Assembly (NCBI GenBank): GCA_009746045.1
Contig: RPFO01000667.1
Span: forward strand, 4,054,273-4,118,272
From: Mesostigma viride
Lineage: Eukaryota; Streptophyta; Mesostigmatophyceae; Mesostigmatales; Mesostigmataceae
Direction: 5' to 3'
DNA: 64,000 nucleotides
The notes under the pieces are model-generated. The model was given only the letters and a program-made list of their open reading frames with translations. It was not told where the DNA came from and did not search any database. Both the position numbers and the translations under genes were made by a program. Shown here in pieces: positions 21,990-33,264 of this stretch (within the stretch, counting starts at the first letter, position 1; every line of letters begins with the position of its first letter).

Positions 21990-22480
21990 GACTCCTAGGG
22001 TCTGGCACACTCTAGCTAGATAAGATAGACTAGTAGGATTGTTTGTTACTAGATAGAATAGACGGGTTGGATTGTGTGCACCCATCCATCCATCCATCCA
22101 TCCATCCATCCATCCACCCACCCACCCACCCACCCACCCACCCACCCACCCACCCACCCACCCACCCACCCACCCACCCACCCACCCACCCACCCACCCA
22201 CCCACCCACCCACCCACCCACCCACCCACCCACCCACCCACCCACCCACCCACCCATCCATCCACCCATCCATCCATCCATCCATCCATCCATCCATCCA
22301 TCCATCCATCCATCCATCCATCCATCCATCCATCCATCCATCCATCCATCCATCCATCCATCCATCCATCCATCCATCCATCCATCCATCCATCCGTCGC
22401 GATTAATGCTCCATGACTAGCTCCCAAACGGGAGCTAGCACGATTTTAATTAGTAAATTAATTAATCCATCTCAGGCATG
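21990..22480 (+). mobile_element. LINE 3' tail with expanded CATC/CACC microsatellite
   Basis: The stretch GATTGTGTGCACCCATCCAT to the hairpin AGCTCCC-AAAC-GGGAGCT (22419-22436) and the AATTAATTAAT tail parallels 14615-14706. Here the short CATC run of the LINE 3' UTR has grown to about 310 bp, a (CCAC)n core at 22114-22255 with (CATC)n on both sides. The flanks ATTAAGTGAGACA (21926) and TGTCTCACTTAAT (22487) are inverted and may mark another small element. The HPST and GWMD reading frames are repeat translations. Confidence 0.75.
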
Positions 22481-22671
22481 CATAGTTGTCTCACTTAATC
22501 TAGTCAATCGAATCCATCGGGGTTGACGAATTAAACTCGTGCACACAATCATACCGCCACACGTAAGCCAGCCATAATTTCAATGCACAAGGATACACAT
22601 TTCCATCACCATTCATCTTCATCATCCTGAACGACTCGAAAACGCGGAAAAGATAACGGCAGGCTCGAGCT

Positions 22672-22814
22672 ACCATGGTCCGGATTCTCCCGACCTCTGG
22701 CCTGCGCTGGTTGTCTCTTTGATACCGCGGCTTAAGAAACAATTGATCACACCACATTGGACCGCAATGCGTTGATCAAGAAATATCAAGGAGACAACCA
22801 GCGCAGGCCAGAAA
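22672..22814. repeat. Inverted-repeat member of a dispersed family
   Basis: TCTGGCCTGCGCTGGTTGTC at 22696 is mirrored by GACAACCAGCGCAGGCCAGA ending at 22814, with about 60 bp between. Single copies of the arm occur at 9927 and 21775, and shorter AAGGAGACAAC words at 8608 and 18738. Confidence 0.65.
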
Positions 22815-22842
22815 TCGAGATATGCGTTGATCAAGAAATATA

Positions 22843-25800
22843 GGGCTTTTGACAGATCTGTAAAGTTAGGGCCCGAAAAATACAGATGGCTAGGCGTATA
22901 TGCAGATCTGTTTTTTTATTCCAGATCTGTACGTAAACTCCGACGTAATGCCTTTACGTCTTCGGGGGTCGAGGTGCAGGCCGTGTTCACTTGTTCAGTA
23001 CCTGGAAGCAAAATTCAGCCATGGCTACTGTACGAAAGCTAGAGGAATGTCAGCCGTATGACCTGCACACGAGGGTAATTAAGAAATCAAGCCGAAGTTA
23101 ATCCTGCATCTTAGCGAGCAGAATAATTGCAAACACAACAGCAATTGTGCGACAGACCAAACAATAATGCCGCGTGCACTAGGCTCTGTATTCTGGTCAC
23201 ACCCATGTGCATTTGCTGCATTGGATTAGGCGCCATTACGAACTGAGTCGAGGGAAAACGCGAGGAGCGCCATCTAAGCAGTTGCTTGTCATGTCTATAC
23301 GCCCGGGCATCTTATTATCTGTCTACCATGCACGCATTTTCCTTGGACGAATCAAACAGCTTTTGACATTTTAATGGCGACATTGAAGTCCGGCCACGAC
23401 AATATAGCGCTGCTCAGAGCTTCGTTGCCGAGAAAGATGTGCTTTGTCCGGGCCGATAATGTAACTCTGCATAGACCCCGGTAGCTTTCAGCATGCGCAT
23501 ATTGCTTGAGGTAAGCGAGCCACGACGCCTGCAGGTGCTCCTGCCGAGGTGGAGACCTCCGAGAGCACGTGGATTAGGCTCATGCGTCAAAGCAGCATCG
23601 ACCTTCATTCTCCTGGTGTGGAAGGTCACTTTTCAGGATTAACATAATATCTGAATGTTGATGGCCTGTGCATTTTCTGTCAATTGAGCAGCGATTGAAA
23701 CCATGAGCCATGCAAGTGTAAGGTGCAGAATTCAGTTGATGAACCCAAGCCGGTAATGTGCAGAATTGATGAACCCAAGTTATATGTGCAGATGTTTCGT
23801 CCCATTGGCTGTGTGCTAGTGCATGAACCGTCTAGGCCCTTGGCGTGTACTCACTTGCTGCAACCGTGCCCACAGCTGCTTGTCAATACACGCGGCAGGC
23901 ACAATGACTTTTGCCGCGAGGTGAAACATTGAACTCCCCCACACCTTGCATTTTTCACTCTTTGTTTTCCCTATCCATCCTACCCCCCAGCACACACACA
24001 TGCACACACACACACGCCCACATACTGCACATGCACACATATGTTCACACACACACGCCCACATACTACACATGCACACAAATGTTCACACACACATGCA
24101 CACACGCACACACATACACACATGCAAACATGCACACATGCACACATGCACGCATGCACACACGCTGACACACGCACACACGCACACACGCACACACGCA
24201 CACACGCACACACGCACACACGCACACACGCACACACGCACACACGCACACACGCACACACGCACACACGCACACACGCACACATGCACACATGCACACA
24301 CGCACACACGCACACATGCACACATGCACACATGCACACACCCACGTGCGCACATGCACGCTAACACATGCGCACACACTAACACACACATCGTCGTCAG
24401 AACACACATGCACACAAATGTGCACACACCCACGAGCACACGTGCACATGCATACAATCCCACACAAACACAGGCAGACTTGCACACATGCGCCACATAC
24501 ATTAATCCATCACCAATAAACTGGTTGCTTGGACCCAACGACCTTCTTACTCGCCTGTCCACCCAACGTTCTGCCCATCCTCCCGCCTGCCCGCCTGCAT
24601 GTCTGCCACCCGCCTACTGCCCACCCATCTGTCAGCCTGTCTGCCTGCTTGTGTGCATGCCTGCGGGCCTGCATGTGCACCTGCGCCCATGCACCTGTTA
24701 TGCCCCCATGGCACGTACATGCAGCCTAGCTAGTTGAGTGTCTCTTTGCACGCGCACATGGGTGGCTACATGGGCATTTGCCTGTGTCTTGGGCTGGGGG
24801 GTTGGGCTGATTAGTTCAAGAGTGGGCGGGAAGACGGTGGTATAATTGGGTGGGTAGGGACGGAGTGGATGGATGATTGGGGGGGCTGGATGCGGGTGGG
24901 ACTCAAGTTCGTGTTTAAAGTCCAAAGTTGCCTGTAGCATCAGCAAAAATAAGCGAGAAAGCAGCCTAAATTCAAGGAGCCTACTTGTTGTAACATGTGC
25001 CAAACTGCAATTAATGGTTGCAGGCTCACAAGCTGCCAGCTTCATAACGCAAATGGAATGAATTGCATGGTTACAGGACAAGCGTGTGGTTGGAAATCTT
25101 ACAATGCCTGGCAACGTCTCTTTCATGTGCCCACTGAGAACCGCTGTTCAACACAGGAAGGCTTTGGCAAGCAACGAGCTTCGGCCAGGGCCTTCATTGC
25201 AAGGAAGCGTGTGTGAAGCAATAACGTCAGGATTTACAAGCAGAAACTATACCTAACTTTGCGACCTTCATGCAGTATGTCATGTGCATGGCTATGTAGT
25301 ATGTGCCAACAATCACAACGAAAAAGTGCGAAATTGCAAACATTGCCATGGAAGGGCAGGAGCCACGCACACAGCAAATTAAAACGGTTCGTGAACCAAT
25401 CTGTCGGGCATAAAGGCAGCAAAGTCTGGCCAGCAATAATGCAGTGCGATGCGAGAAAAACTCGGTAACTATGGGCAGGCAGGCGCAGCTCGTCCTCAGC
25501 AGTGCTATCTAACGTGACGGCGCCTTATTTCCGCGTGCACGGTGCCGAACATGGCACTGGCCTGATTCCAGTTGCAGCAACGCCAGATGCCTTCCCGTCA
25601 TAGAGCAGAGGCTTCACGTACGTCGACATCGTTGCCTACCAATCGTAATGCTTCCCGTGATAATGCACTCGCGTCCGAACAAAATGTCGAGAAAGCAAAC
25701 AATCTACACGCGATAAAACTGGGCTGCTAGCTTTTCAGGACTGGTTTTACCATGCCTTAAAATTCCATTAGCTTACTTTTAAAACCATGGCTGACTAATT

Positions 25801-25981
25801 TTGGCTAATTTTCAGGTATTTGTGCCGCACCGCCCGCATGCATGGCCCGGGACGAGTCTCGAAGACGTAAGGGCATTACGTCGGAGTTTACGTACAGATC
25901 TGGAATAAAAAAACAGATCTGCATATACGCCTAGCCATCTGTATTTTTCGGGCCCTAACTTTTCAGATCTGTCAAAAGCTC
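22843..25981. mobile_element. Non-autonomous MULE-type transposon, 3.1 kb
   Basis: Terminal inverted repeats of about 120 bp start GGGCTTTTGACAGATCTG at 22843 and return at 25981 as the inverse with few mismatches. They contain three AGATCTG words and CGTAAACTCCGACGTAATGC. An exact 9-bp duplication AGAAATATA flanks it (22834-22842 and 25982-25990). Long TIRs with a 9-bp duplication are typical of Mutator-like elements. No transposase is encoded. The interior is filler, including a CA-rich array at 23990-24500. It is nested within the 9-kb element. Confidence 0.85.
23990..24500. repeat. (CA)n-derived array, ACACGC/ACATGC type
   Basis: ACACACGC, ACACATGC and related units; the core at 24170-24300 is regular 8-bp CACACACG. 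Reading frames of alternating Thr/His or Cys/Val are repeat translations. Confidence 0.95.
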
Positions 25982-25990
25982 AGAAATATA

Positions 25991-26750
25991 ATTGTCTCCT
26001 TGATAATTGTGTCTAGTTATCTCAGTAAGTTAGACAAGTAATATCCTTGACTACTTCTGTGGAACTGAAAGTGGTCAACGAGCAAGAGGCTTTGAGGATG
26101 GATGAATTATGCGAACTAACATTATACCATGTTAGATTAGATCACAACAAACGTTCCAGCAATGGCAACCCATACGTCCTAATCTCAACGTGCATGTCGA
26201 GCATGCTCCACCGTTAGCCTGAAATGGACCAATCAGGTTACAGCATCACAAGGTAAGATTCTTTCGTCCCTCTAACTAGACACGTAACACAAGAGCACAC
26301 AAACCAGCCTGGCATAATCCAGACGTGGAATCACCGAATCTTGATAAGCATTGGAGTCCTAAAATATCTAGGCAAGACTTGGCAGAACCGACCAACTAAT
26401 AACCCCACGTGGATCAGGCCACGACCAATGAGGGTCTAAACAAGTCAGTTGACAAAGTCAGGTCTCGAAATATCTCTGCACGTGGGAAACCTCATAACTA
26501 GCTCAATACTCATCCAAAAGGCCTCAAATAAAATCCCAAACTATTACAAAACTCAGGATGTAACAACAAGTCAGATTTGGTTGTTACATATTGACATGTC
26601 AAGCAAATGTGGGTCAGCAAGTATTGACTGTCCTCCCTAATGGTGGCGGTTGCTAGGGAACATCCAGTAATGTTATCCTGAGGGGGGGCACTCAGGGTTT
26701 AAGGGAACTCCCACAGCAACCTTGGGTTGGTACCACAATGCATGGCACTA
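25991..26750. other. Interior of the 9-kb element: no gene recognised
   Basis: AT-leaning sequence with only short frames; no family recognised. The left edge is the second half of the sequence split by the nested MULE. Confidence 0.35.
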
Positions 26751-26925
26751 CCCAACGCCAGCGGCGGCGGGCGCCCGGCTAAGGCGGTGGCGGCCCAAAG
26801 GAGGCGGCGGCGGCAGCGGCGGCCCGGAGGAGGGGGCAGCGGCGGCCCGAAGGAGGAGGCGGCGGCGGCAGCGGCGGCCCGGAGGCGGCAGCGGCGGCCC
26901 GAAGGAGGAGGCGTCGGCCATTGAA
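26751..26925. repeat. GC-rich GGCGGC/GGCCCGAAGGAGG repeat
   Basis: Imperfect tandem units of GGCGGCAGCGGCGGCCCGRA type. Frames through it encode Gly/Ala/Arg or Pro/Arg runs. The following 27000-27990 shows no recognised gene. Confidence 0.85.
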
Positions 26926-27992
26926 ACCACCACTCAGTTGGACAGCCTACACGAGCTTTCACCAACAAAGCCGGACATGTCAAACTACCAATGAAGATTC
27001 GCTTTTTGCACCCGAGTGGGTTGGGAGCCCACTACTCGTCTAGCCACTAAATCGGCACATGCCAAACCAGCCACTTCAGGCTAGCTTCAACCATGGTTGA
27101 ACCACCGTCAATATGAGCGGCTCAACACATGTAGTGAACGTTGGAACTGATGGGAAGCACAGATGTCCACCGGGGGAAGTGATGGCACCACGGCTCCATC
27201 GCAAGCAAGGGCCACTAGACCTACTGTCCACACCATGATGGCTGATCGAGCTTCAAACGTTGCCAAGAATTATGATGATGGCACCACTGATATGCCACAT
27301 CCTTGATGATAAGTGTAGCAATAGTAGCCGGGCCGCAGCAGCAAGAAGATATGTCGCATGCAGCGCCACGTAGGTCCGTCCACCATGCGCCGCACCTGCA
27401 AGTGTGGAGACTAGGGCATGGTTGCATGTCTGGGGGTGGCCTTGTACATTTGGGAGGAGTTGGCGCCACATGTATAAGTAACGCAAAGAAACCAAGAACT
27501 CAAGTCCATCGTTGAAAGAAAATACACACATGAGATTCAAGGCCACATCTCACGATCATGGAGGCAGCCAACAAGCACTACAATGGACACCACAACTCCA
27601 ACATTCCATTATAGTGCTTAAAGCCAAACACCGCAAAATGTTCGGGAGCAAGACAATGGCCCGGCACATATGTTTGAGATACTCACATTACACTACGGCA
27701 AGAAGATGTTCAATGTTGATACGAAGTTTTATGGCCGAGGAAACGCACCAACTTACAACAAACACAGATGAAATGTAGCCAGGATACACATGTTGTCCCG
27801 CTTAGGATTGTTAACGTGAAGATGGATGTGCCGCAAAGGATGTAGGCAGCCTGTGGTGCATAGAAGTTGCACCTTCCCTAATGCACATAGCAAGCGCTGC
27901 CATGCTAGCAACATTGCCAGCAAATACCTCCAAATGATCCATGAGGGCATTGACCTCGTGAAGGTGCATTGAGGTTGCAGTTTCATATTCGC

Positions 27993-28740
27993 TCATGGGA
28001 GTTGGGGTTGCGAAGAAGCACTGCCAACACTTGGAGCAGACGCGGCATTGCTAGGGCAGTTGCCGTGACCAAGAGAAGCAACGAACCCGCCCCGGGCCCG
28101 GGCCCGCTTCGGAGTACCCGTAGCCTCACCGACAACGCTTCCACCAAGAGTTGCAGAGACCTTGCGTTTTGACGTGGGTGGCTCGTTGGGATGGTGTGCT
28201 CTTTGTTTACGTGGTTGTTTTCCCCGACCACGGGGTGGAGGACCTAAAGGGTTTTCTACCAAGCGAGCAGCACTTCCATCCCCTCCCGGCTGACTCACCT
28301 GACTTGATGGCAGTCTCTTCTGCTGCCAGTATGACTTACAATGCCTGAGAAAATCCGAGCCACAACGACCCTCATGCGCCAAAGAAGCCCATGCCTTCAT
28401 GTGAGCGAGAATGTCAGTATACGTAGGCTCCGTGCCTTGAGCGACATCCACGTTGACATCATCATCACGGCTGTTCTCAGGGTGTACAGTTACCATCTGT
28501 TGGAATTGTAGCTGGCTCTCAATAGTGTCCGGCTTGGGTTGCTTCCACCTATCGCACACCAATTGCATCGGCACCTGCTTGCACTGATGAAGATGCACCT
28601 CAACGGCTAAACAATGGCGGCATGGGAGGCCTACAAAGGTTGGAAATTGGCATGTGCACTCCAAAACATGGCCGTCCTCCCCGATCGTAACCAAACGTTC
28701 CTTTGATTATTTTCCCGCCTTGTACAACGGCGTGGTGGCC
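27993..28740 (-). pseudogene. MULE-type transposase C-terminus with SWIM zinc finger (broken)
   Basis: The minus-strand frame contains VTIGEDGHVLECTCQFPTFV then GLPCRHCLAVEVHLHQCK, a C-x-C...C-x-H SWIM zinc finger as found at the end of MuDR/MULE transposases and in FAR1-type proteins derived from them. The tail is Pro/Lys/Arg-rich with a basic stretch (RGRGKQPRKQRAHHPNEPPT) as in nuclear proteins. The frame just upstream (ATTPLYKAGK) is cut by a TAA about 18 bp before the SWIM frame's first codon, there is no ATG, and the catalytic DDE part is missing. It is therefore a relic. It lies directly beside the right subterminal repeat of the 9-kb element. Confidence 0.7.
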
Positions 28741-29634
28741 AGGTTCTTTCTTACGCCACGTTCAAAATCACCGTTCATAAACACTTTACGCGGCCGCCTT
28801 GGCATGGTATGGCCCATAGGCCGCCATCTTGACCCACGAGTATGAGCCAGTAGGCTGCGCTTTCCGTTCGTTTCGTCCCTGATCACAATGTTTCCGGCTC
28901 ATGCCGCCGCGTCTGCAAGCGTTACCCGTATTTATCAGCCCACACCGTTCCTTTCACAAGCGTTACCCGTATTTATCGACGCGTACCGTAGCCTCTCGTC
29001 ATTGTCATCTGTCATCGGGTGCGCCCAGCACCGGGTGCGATTTCCAAAACCCCGGCCGAACATGTGCTGTTCGGGTTCGGGTCACCTGGAAACTTGCAGA
29101 ACATGTTCGTGTCCGTATTCGGGTCACCCTGGGAACCGGGCGAACATGTTCGCCTCTGACCCGGTACCGAACATTTCTGGCGGAATCCCTGTAGTACCAT
29201 CCAGTGATCCGACTAGGCAACGCTTCTCTGATGAAAAAGCGGCATAGATTAGTCCGCCGACACGCTGGCAAGAGCAACGCTGTTGTACGGTAGTAGAATT
29301 GTCTAAGCACGACCGGACTAGTTTAGGTAATGATTACGTAATCATTATTAATTTATTGCGTATTATGAAAAGTGACAACAAACTATGTATAGTTTCTCAC
29401 TTATTTTAATTTATTTAATGAATTATTGTTCGTGTTCGGTAAAATGTTCGGGTATGTTCGGGTTCGGGTTCGGGTCACTCAATCCTAAACAGTACATGTT
29501 CGTGTTCGTGTTCGGGTTACCTGGGAATGTACCGAACATCATGTTCGGGTTCGGGTTCGGGTACTCTCCCCAGGTCAGTTCGTGTTCGTGTCCGGGTCGA
29601 GAAAAGACCCGGATGTGCCAGCCCTACTTTCTGT

Positions 29635-30064
29635 GCTCGTCGGTGTCACTTTCTGCCGTCACATCATACCGTAATTTTTAACAACGGGCCCGTCGTTGAT
29701 ACATGGGCCCGCAGTACATGTACACGGGAGCGGTGACATACAGCCATGCTACTTGGGGGCCCAATACCGCCACCGCCAGGTCGAAATGTCCGGCCCCCAT
29801 ATTGAACTCAGGGTCCAATGCCAACCGCCGGAATGAAACTTGCTGGCCCCCAGTATGCTAGCGCCCCCCTGGGGCGCCGCCACCGGTGCGCCGACAGCCG
29901 GCCCCCATATGCCCCCCCCCAACGCGCTGAATTCGTGTTCAGTGACCAGATCACACTTTGATCCGGGAGCAAAATGATTGGCTGTAAGTGAAGAACAAAA
30001 AACGAAATTTTAGTATCTAAGTTCCGAAGCGCTTGCTGAATTTGCCCCCTTTCTATTTTGCCCA
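29635..30064. other. No gene; contains an inverted match to a later element
   Basis: 29933-30055 is the diverged reverse complement of about 31510-31632, inside the 484-bp element. The rest shows no gene. Confidence 0.4.
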
Positions 30065-30393
30065 TTAGAAGTCCAGTGGCTTCCGTGGTCTAGTAAGGCT
30101 CCGTTTTAGCCACTGACATCTTGACACCCTAGGCTTAGCAGGGATTAATTACTGGCTATATTTGGAATAAACGTACACCTATTTACCTGGAAATGGGTAT
30201 ATTTTAGAAGTCCAGTGGCTTCCGTGGTCTAGTAAGGCTCCGTTTTAGCCACTGACATCTTGACACCCTAGGCTTAGCAGGGATTAATTACTGGCTATAT
30301 TTGGAATAAACGTACACCTATTTACCTGGAAATGGGTATATTTTATGACAATGACAACCCATTAGAAGTCCAGTGGCTTCCGTGGTCTAGTAA

Positions 30394-31389
30394 CTGGCTG
30401 TCCGCGACACTCCCGGAGCTAGTGTATACAGGGGGGGGGGGTAGCCCCCACCCCACCCCCCCACCCCCAAAACTGGGGGGGCGGGGGGTAAGGGGTCGGA
30501 CCCCCCCCCCCCCCCCCAAGAAAATGGGGGGGGGGGGGTTAGGGGGTTTTGGATGCAGACCCCCCCCCCCCCTCCCTGAAATATAAATATTTTCCGGGTA
30601 AATGGGTATTTTTTATTAACCAATAGGAATATCGGTAGGTTAAGAGGTACCACGTATCGACCAGCTGGTTACCCACTGAGGGTAGTGTGATAGGTGAAAG
30701 GTTTAGAAAGGAGCATTATGTGACCAGGGGAGCCAAGTGACGCGCGTAAGGTCACCGTGAGGAATGCAAGTAAACACCTTGTTGCGTCCCAGGTTTAAAT
30801 ATTACTCCTTTCCCCTCCCCTAAACCCTTCTTCCCTTCATTTGCAGCAACTCAATACGACTCAGTCCAGTCTCTCTTTGTGCCCCTACGTGGCATTTTCG
30901 CTTAGTATTCCTTACTTCTCAGAGGCCGCTCCCCCCCCCCGCGCCACTTCCCCTGCGCTTTGCCACCGGAACTACCCGCGCCCCACCGGAACTACCCGCG
31001 CCCAAGCAGAGAGTTGTTTTTTAATACACTTAAGGAGACTCAGGTCCACTGACTCAGGTCCACTGGCTTCCCTGGTCTAATAACGCGCCCTATTAGCCTT
31101 TCACCTGTCACCTCCACACGTGTGTGTGCCCACCTTTAATTAGGATTCGCTGATACTCATTCACCTCTCACCTCTTTGGTCCATAATTGGCTAATAAAAA
31201 TATACCCATTTCCCCGAAAATACACTTAAGGATATATAAATGTTTTGGGGGCCGACCCCCCCCCCACCCCCCCCCCCAAAACTGGGGGGGGGGGGGTCGG
31301 GGGTCAAGACCCCCCCCACCCCCCCACCCCAGAAAATGCCCCCCCGGGGGGTGGTATACACTAGCTCCGGGAGTGTCGCGGACAGCCAG
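30394..31389. mobile_element. 996-bp TIR element with GTAA target duplication
   Basis: The two ends share a perfect 36-bp inverted repeat beginning CTGGCTGTCCGCGACACTCC. The flanks are GTAA on both sides (30390-30393 and 31390-31393), and the intact tandem copies show a single GTAA, so this is a 4-bp duplication. Subterminal zones are long runs of G and C (30431-30570 and 31248-31350). The middle has a TTTAAATATT sequence at 30793 but no recognised gene. Superfamily not assigned. Confidence 0.75.
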
Positions 31390-31448
31390 GTAAGGCTCCG
31401 TTTTAGCCACTGACATCTTGACACCCTAGGCTTAGCAGGGATTAATTA

Positions 31449-31932
31449 CCGACTACAATACGCTTCCGCGGACACCTTTTTCAGCGGGGAAAGTGCCCCC
31501 GGGCTTCCGGTGCAAATTCAGCAAGCGCTGCGGAACTTAGATACTAAAATTTCGTTTTTGGTTCGTACCATACAGCCAATCATTTTGCGCCCGGATCGAA
31601 TTGTGATCTGGTCACTGAACACGAAAATTTCAGCGGAACGCACGATTCACAACCGCAACTAGAGAAAATTTTCAGTGACGAAAATGTAGTACCGTGTAAC
31701 CAATCAAAATGTAGTAGGACCTCGCAGAAGTCATGTTCGGAATTTTTTCCCGCAAGATTCTCCCGCAAGATTCCCCCGCATGATTCCCCCCGCTAGGTTC
31801 AGGATCCAGTCGATGCTCGCCAAATGGCGCAAAACGAACCAACAATTGTTGAATCAACGGTGCGAATCCTCGGTACAGCTCGGGTAACATTCTCACTCAT
31901 TTCGCGTCTCCTATGAACCGTATTGTAGTCGG
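31449..31932. mobile_element. 484-bp TIR element without visible target duplication
   Basis: It starts CCGACTACAATACG and ends with the exact inverse CGTATTGTAGTCGG. Comparison with the uninterrupted tandem copies shows it lies precisely between ATTAATTA and CTGGCTAT, with no duplicated bases. No coding sequence. Its middle matches 29933-30055 in inverse orientation. Confidence 0.65.
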
Positions 31933-31990
31933 CTGGCTATATTTGGAATAAACGTACACCTATTTACCTGGAAATGGGTATATTTTATTA

Positions 31991-33119
31991 GCCAATTATG
32001 GACCAAAGAGGTGAGAGGGAATTTGCCCCCTTTCCAAGGCCGGCCCGCTGAAAATACTTGAGAAATTCACCAATGAATGTTCGGTTCGAAACTGACCATG
32101 GATTGTTACAGGTGGATACACCTGGTGTTGCTCACATCGGAAGCCCGGGGGCACTTTCCCCGCTGAAACGTCGTGAACTTGAGTGTCCGGCGAGTGGTTA
32201 TCGCCGGTAATATTGTGCGGAACCTGAGTAGCCCAAGTGGCAAAAAGGTTTCCGCACAATATTAACCTAACTAAAACCTTGGGGCGAGGACGAATCACTA
32301 GGCTCGGAACACCCGTAGACTGAAGGTGTCCGCGAAAGCGTTTTGTAGCCAACGCGGAAGCGTGTGAAGACAACGCAGCAAGACCGCAACCTATCCACCC
32401 GCCGAAGTCCAAACACTGCAGACGAGCACTTGCCACGTGGCAAATCCCCTTTGGCAGTAGGCTCGCCATATGCCGGGGGCCATGACCACCCGCCGGCAGG
32501 CTATTTCAGCCGCAGCCCCTATATAAATATAGGGGCCGGACCAATGCAGCCACCGGCAGCCTTGGGGCCAGACCCTAGTACCCGTGAAATTTTGGCTGGG
32601 CATGTCACCCCTCCTACATGTACATACCGTTGAACTGTTGACTGTTGAGGCTTTGAAGTACAGAAGTGTGCCTCCTAGAAGTTAAAAAATCCGGTCACAG
32701 CGCGTGGACTTGGCAGGGGCTAAGGTGCTGAACGGAGAACTCACACTTGAAACTGACAGGCGCAAAACGAGTTTTGAAACTCACACCCGGTCATTTTGCA
32801 GGATGCAGCCAGGTGTGTGTGCACTGTACTGATGTTGTTGTGTGTCCCACGCCGCACATGGGCAGCAGAGAATCTATAGTGGCCGAGGGCTGGATATATT
32901 TAGTATCGGTGGTACTATCGGGGCACTGGGACATGGACGGTTGCATCATCGGATACCTATGCGTGAGTTCACAACAAGATGTATCCTGTACCGTACTGTA
33001 GTCCGGACTTCAGGACTCTGGAAGCACAGACCCCGCCCGGATAGCCGATCCAGCCCGCTAGGATCGAGTACATACCGGTAAAGACTCGTTGCTGCCCATG
33101 TGCAGCGTGGGATACAGTA
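31991..33119. other. No gene recognised; promoter-like palindrome near 32516
   Basis: CCCCTATATAAATATAGGGG (about 32517-32536) is a palindrome that includes TATATAAA and could serve as a TATA region. A frame follows at 32364-32633 without recognisable content. The segment 32133-32160 is an inverse match to 31480-31510. Confidence 0.35.
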
Positions 33120-33264
33120 CAGGCATTCACGCCTTAAGTTGGGTTGGCTTTAAGTTGGGTTCACGCGTTAGTTGGGTCGCAGTTGGCTGCATGGCGAACC
33201 CAACTTGGCTGGGTCGCAGTTGGCTGATGGCTGTACTAGTAAAAACCCAACTAAAGGTGTGAAG
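33120..33264. repeat. Dispersed hairpin element, copy 2 (rearranged)
   Basis: Begins CAGGCATTCACGCCTTAAGT and ends in the inverse CCCAACTAAAGGTGTGAA. The middle is longer than in the other copies, with GGGTCGCAGTTGGCTG duplicated. Confidence 0.65.

Larger units (their letters stand above)
20477..29626. mobile_element. 9.15-kb terminal-inverted-repeat DNA transposon, hAT-like ends, with nested elements
   Basis: Both ends carry the identical inverted repeat TAGGGCTGGCACATCCG (20477-20493 and 29610-29626), flanked by an exact 8-bp duplication CTTTCTGT at 20469-20476 and 29627-29634. Inside the ends, 20573-20796 is mirrored by about 28842-29055 (TACGGGTAACGCTTG, GCGGCGGCATGAGCCGG). The right end has extra TTCGGGTTCGGG subterminal repeats. 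The TAGGGCTGGCA start and 8-bp duplication fit hAT elements. The only recognisable transposase inside is a broken MULE-type C-terminus (27993-28694), so a MULE origin with an 8-bp duplication is the alternative. It contains a LINE tail, a nested MULE and simple repeats. Confidence 0.8.
30065..31990. repeat. 139-bp tandem unit in three copies, the third split by two insertions
   Basis: Units start TTAGAAGTCCAGTGGCTTCC at 30065, 30204 and 30362 and end in AAATGGGTATATTTTA. Copies 1 and 2 are uninterrupted. Copy 3 is broken after CTAGTAA by the element at 30394-31389 and again after GGATTAATTA by the element at 31449-31932, then finishes at about 31990. Copies 1 and 2 thus act as empty-site references. 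Confidence 0.85.

Noticed and set aside
22030-22427. His-Pro-Ser-Ile / Gly-Trp-Met-Asp repeat proteins
   Set aside because: Translation of the CATC/CCAC array in a LINE 3' UTR.
23946-24737. 263-aa His/Thr-rich and Cys/Val-rich frames
   Set aside because: Translation of CA-type repeats; frames open on both strands only because of the repeat.
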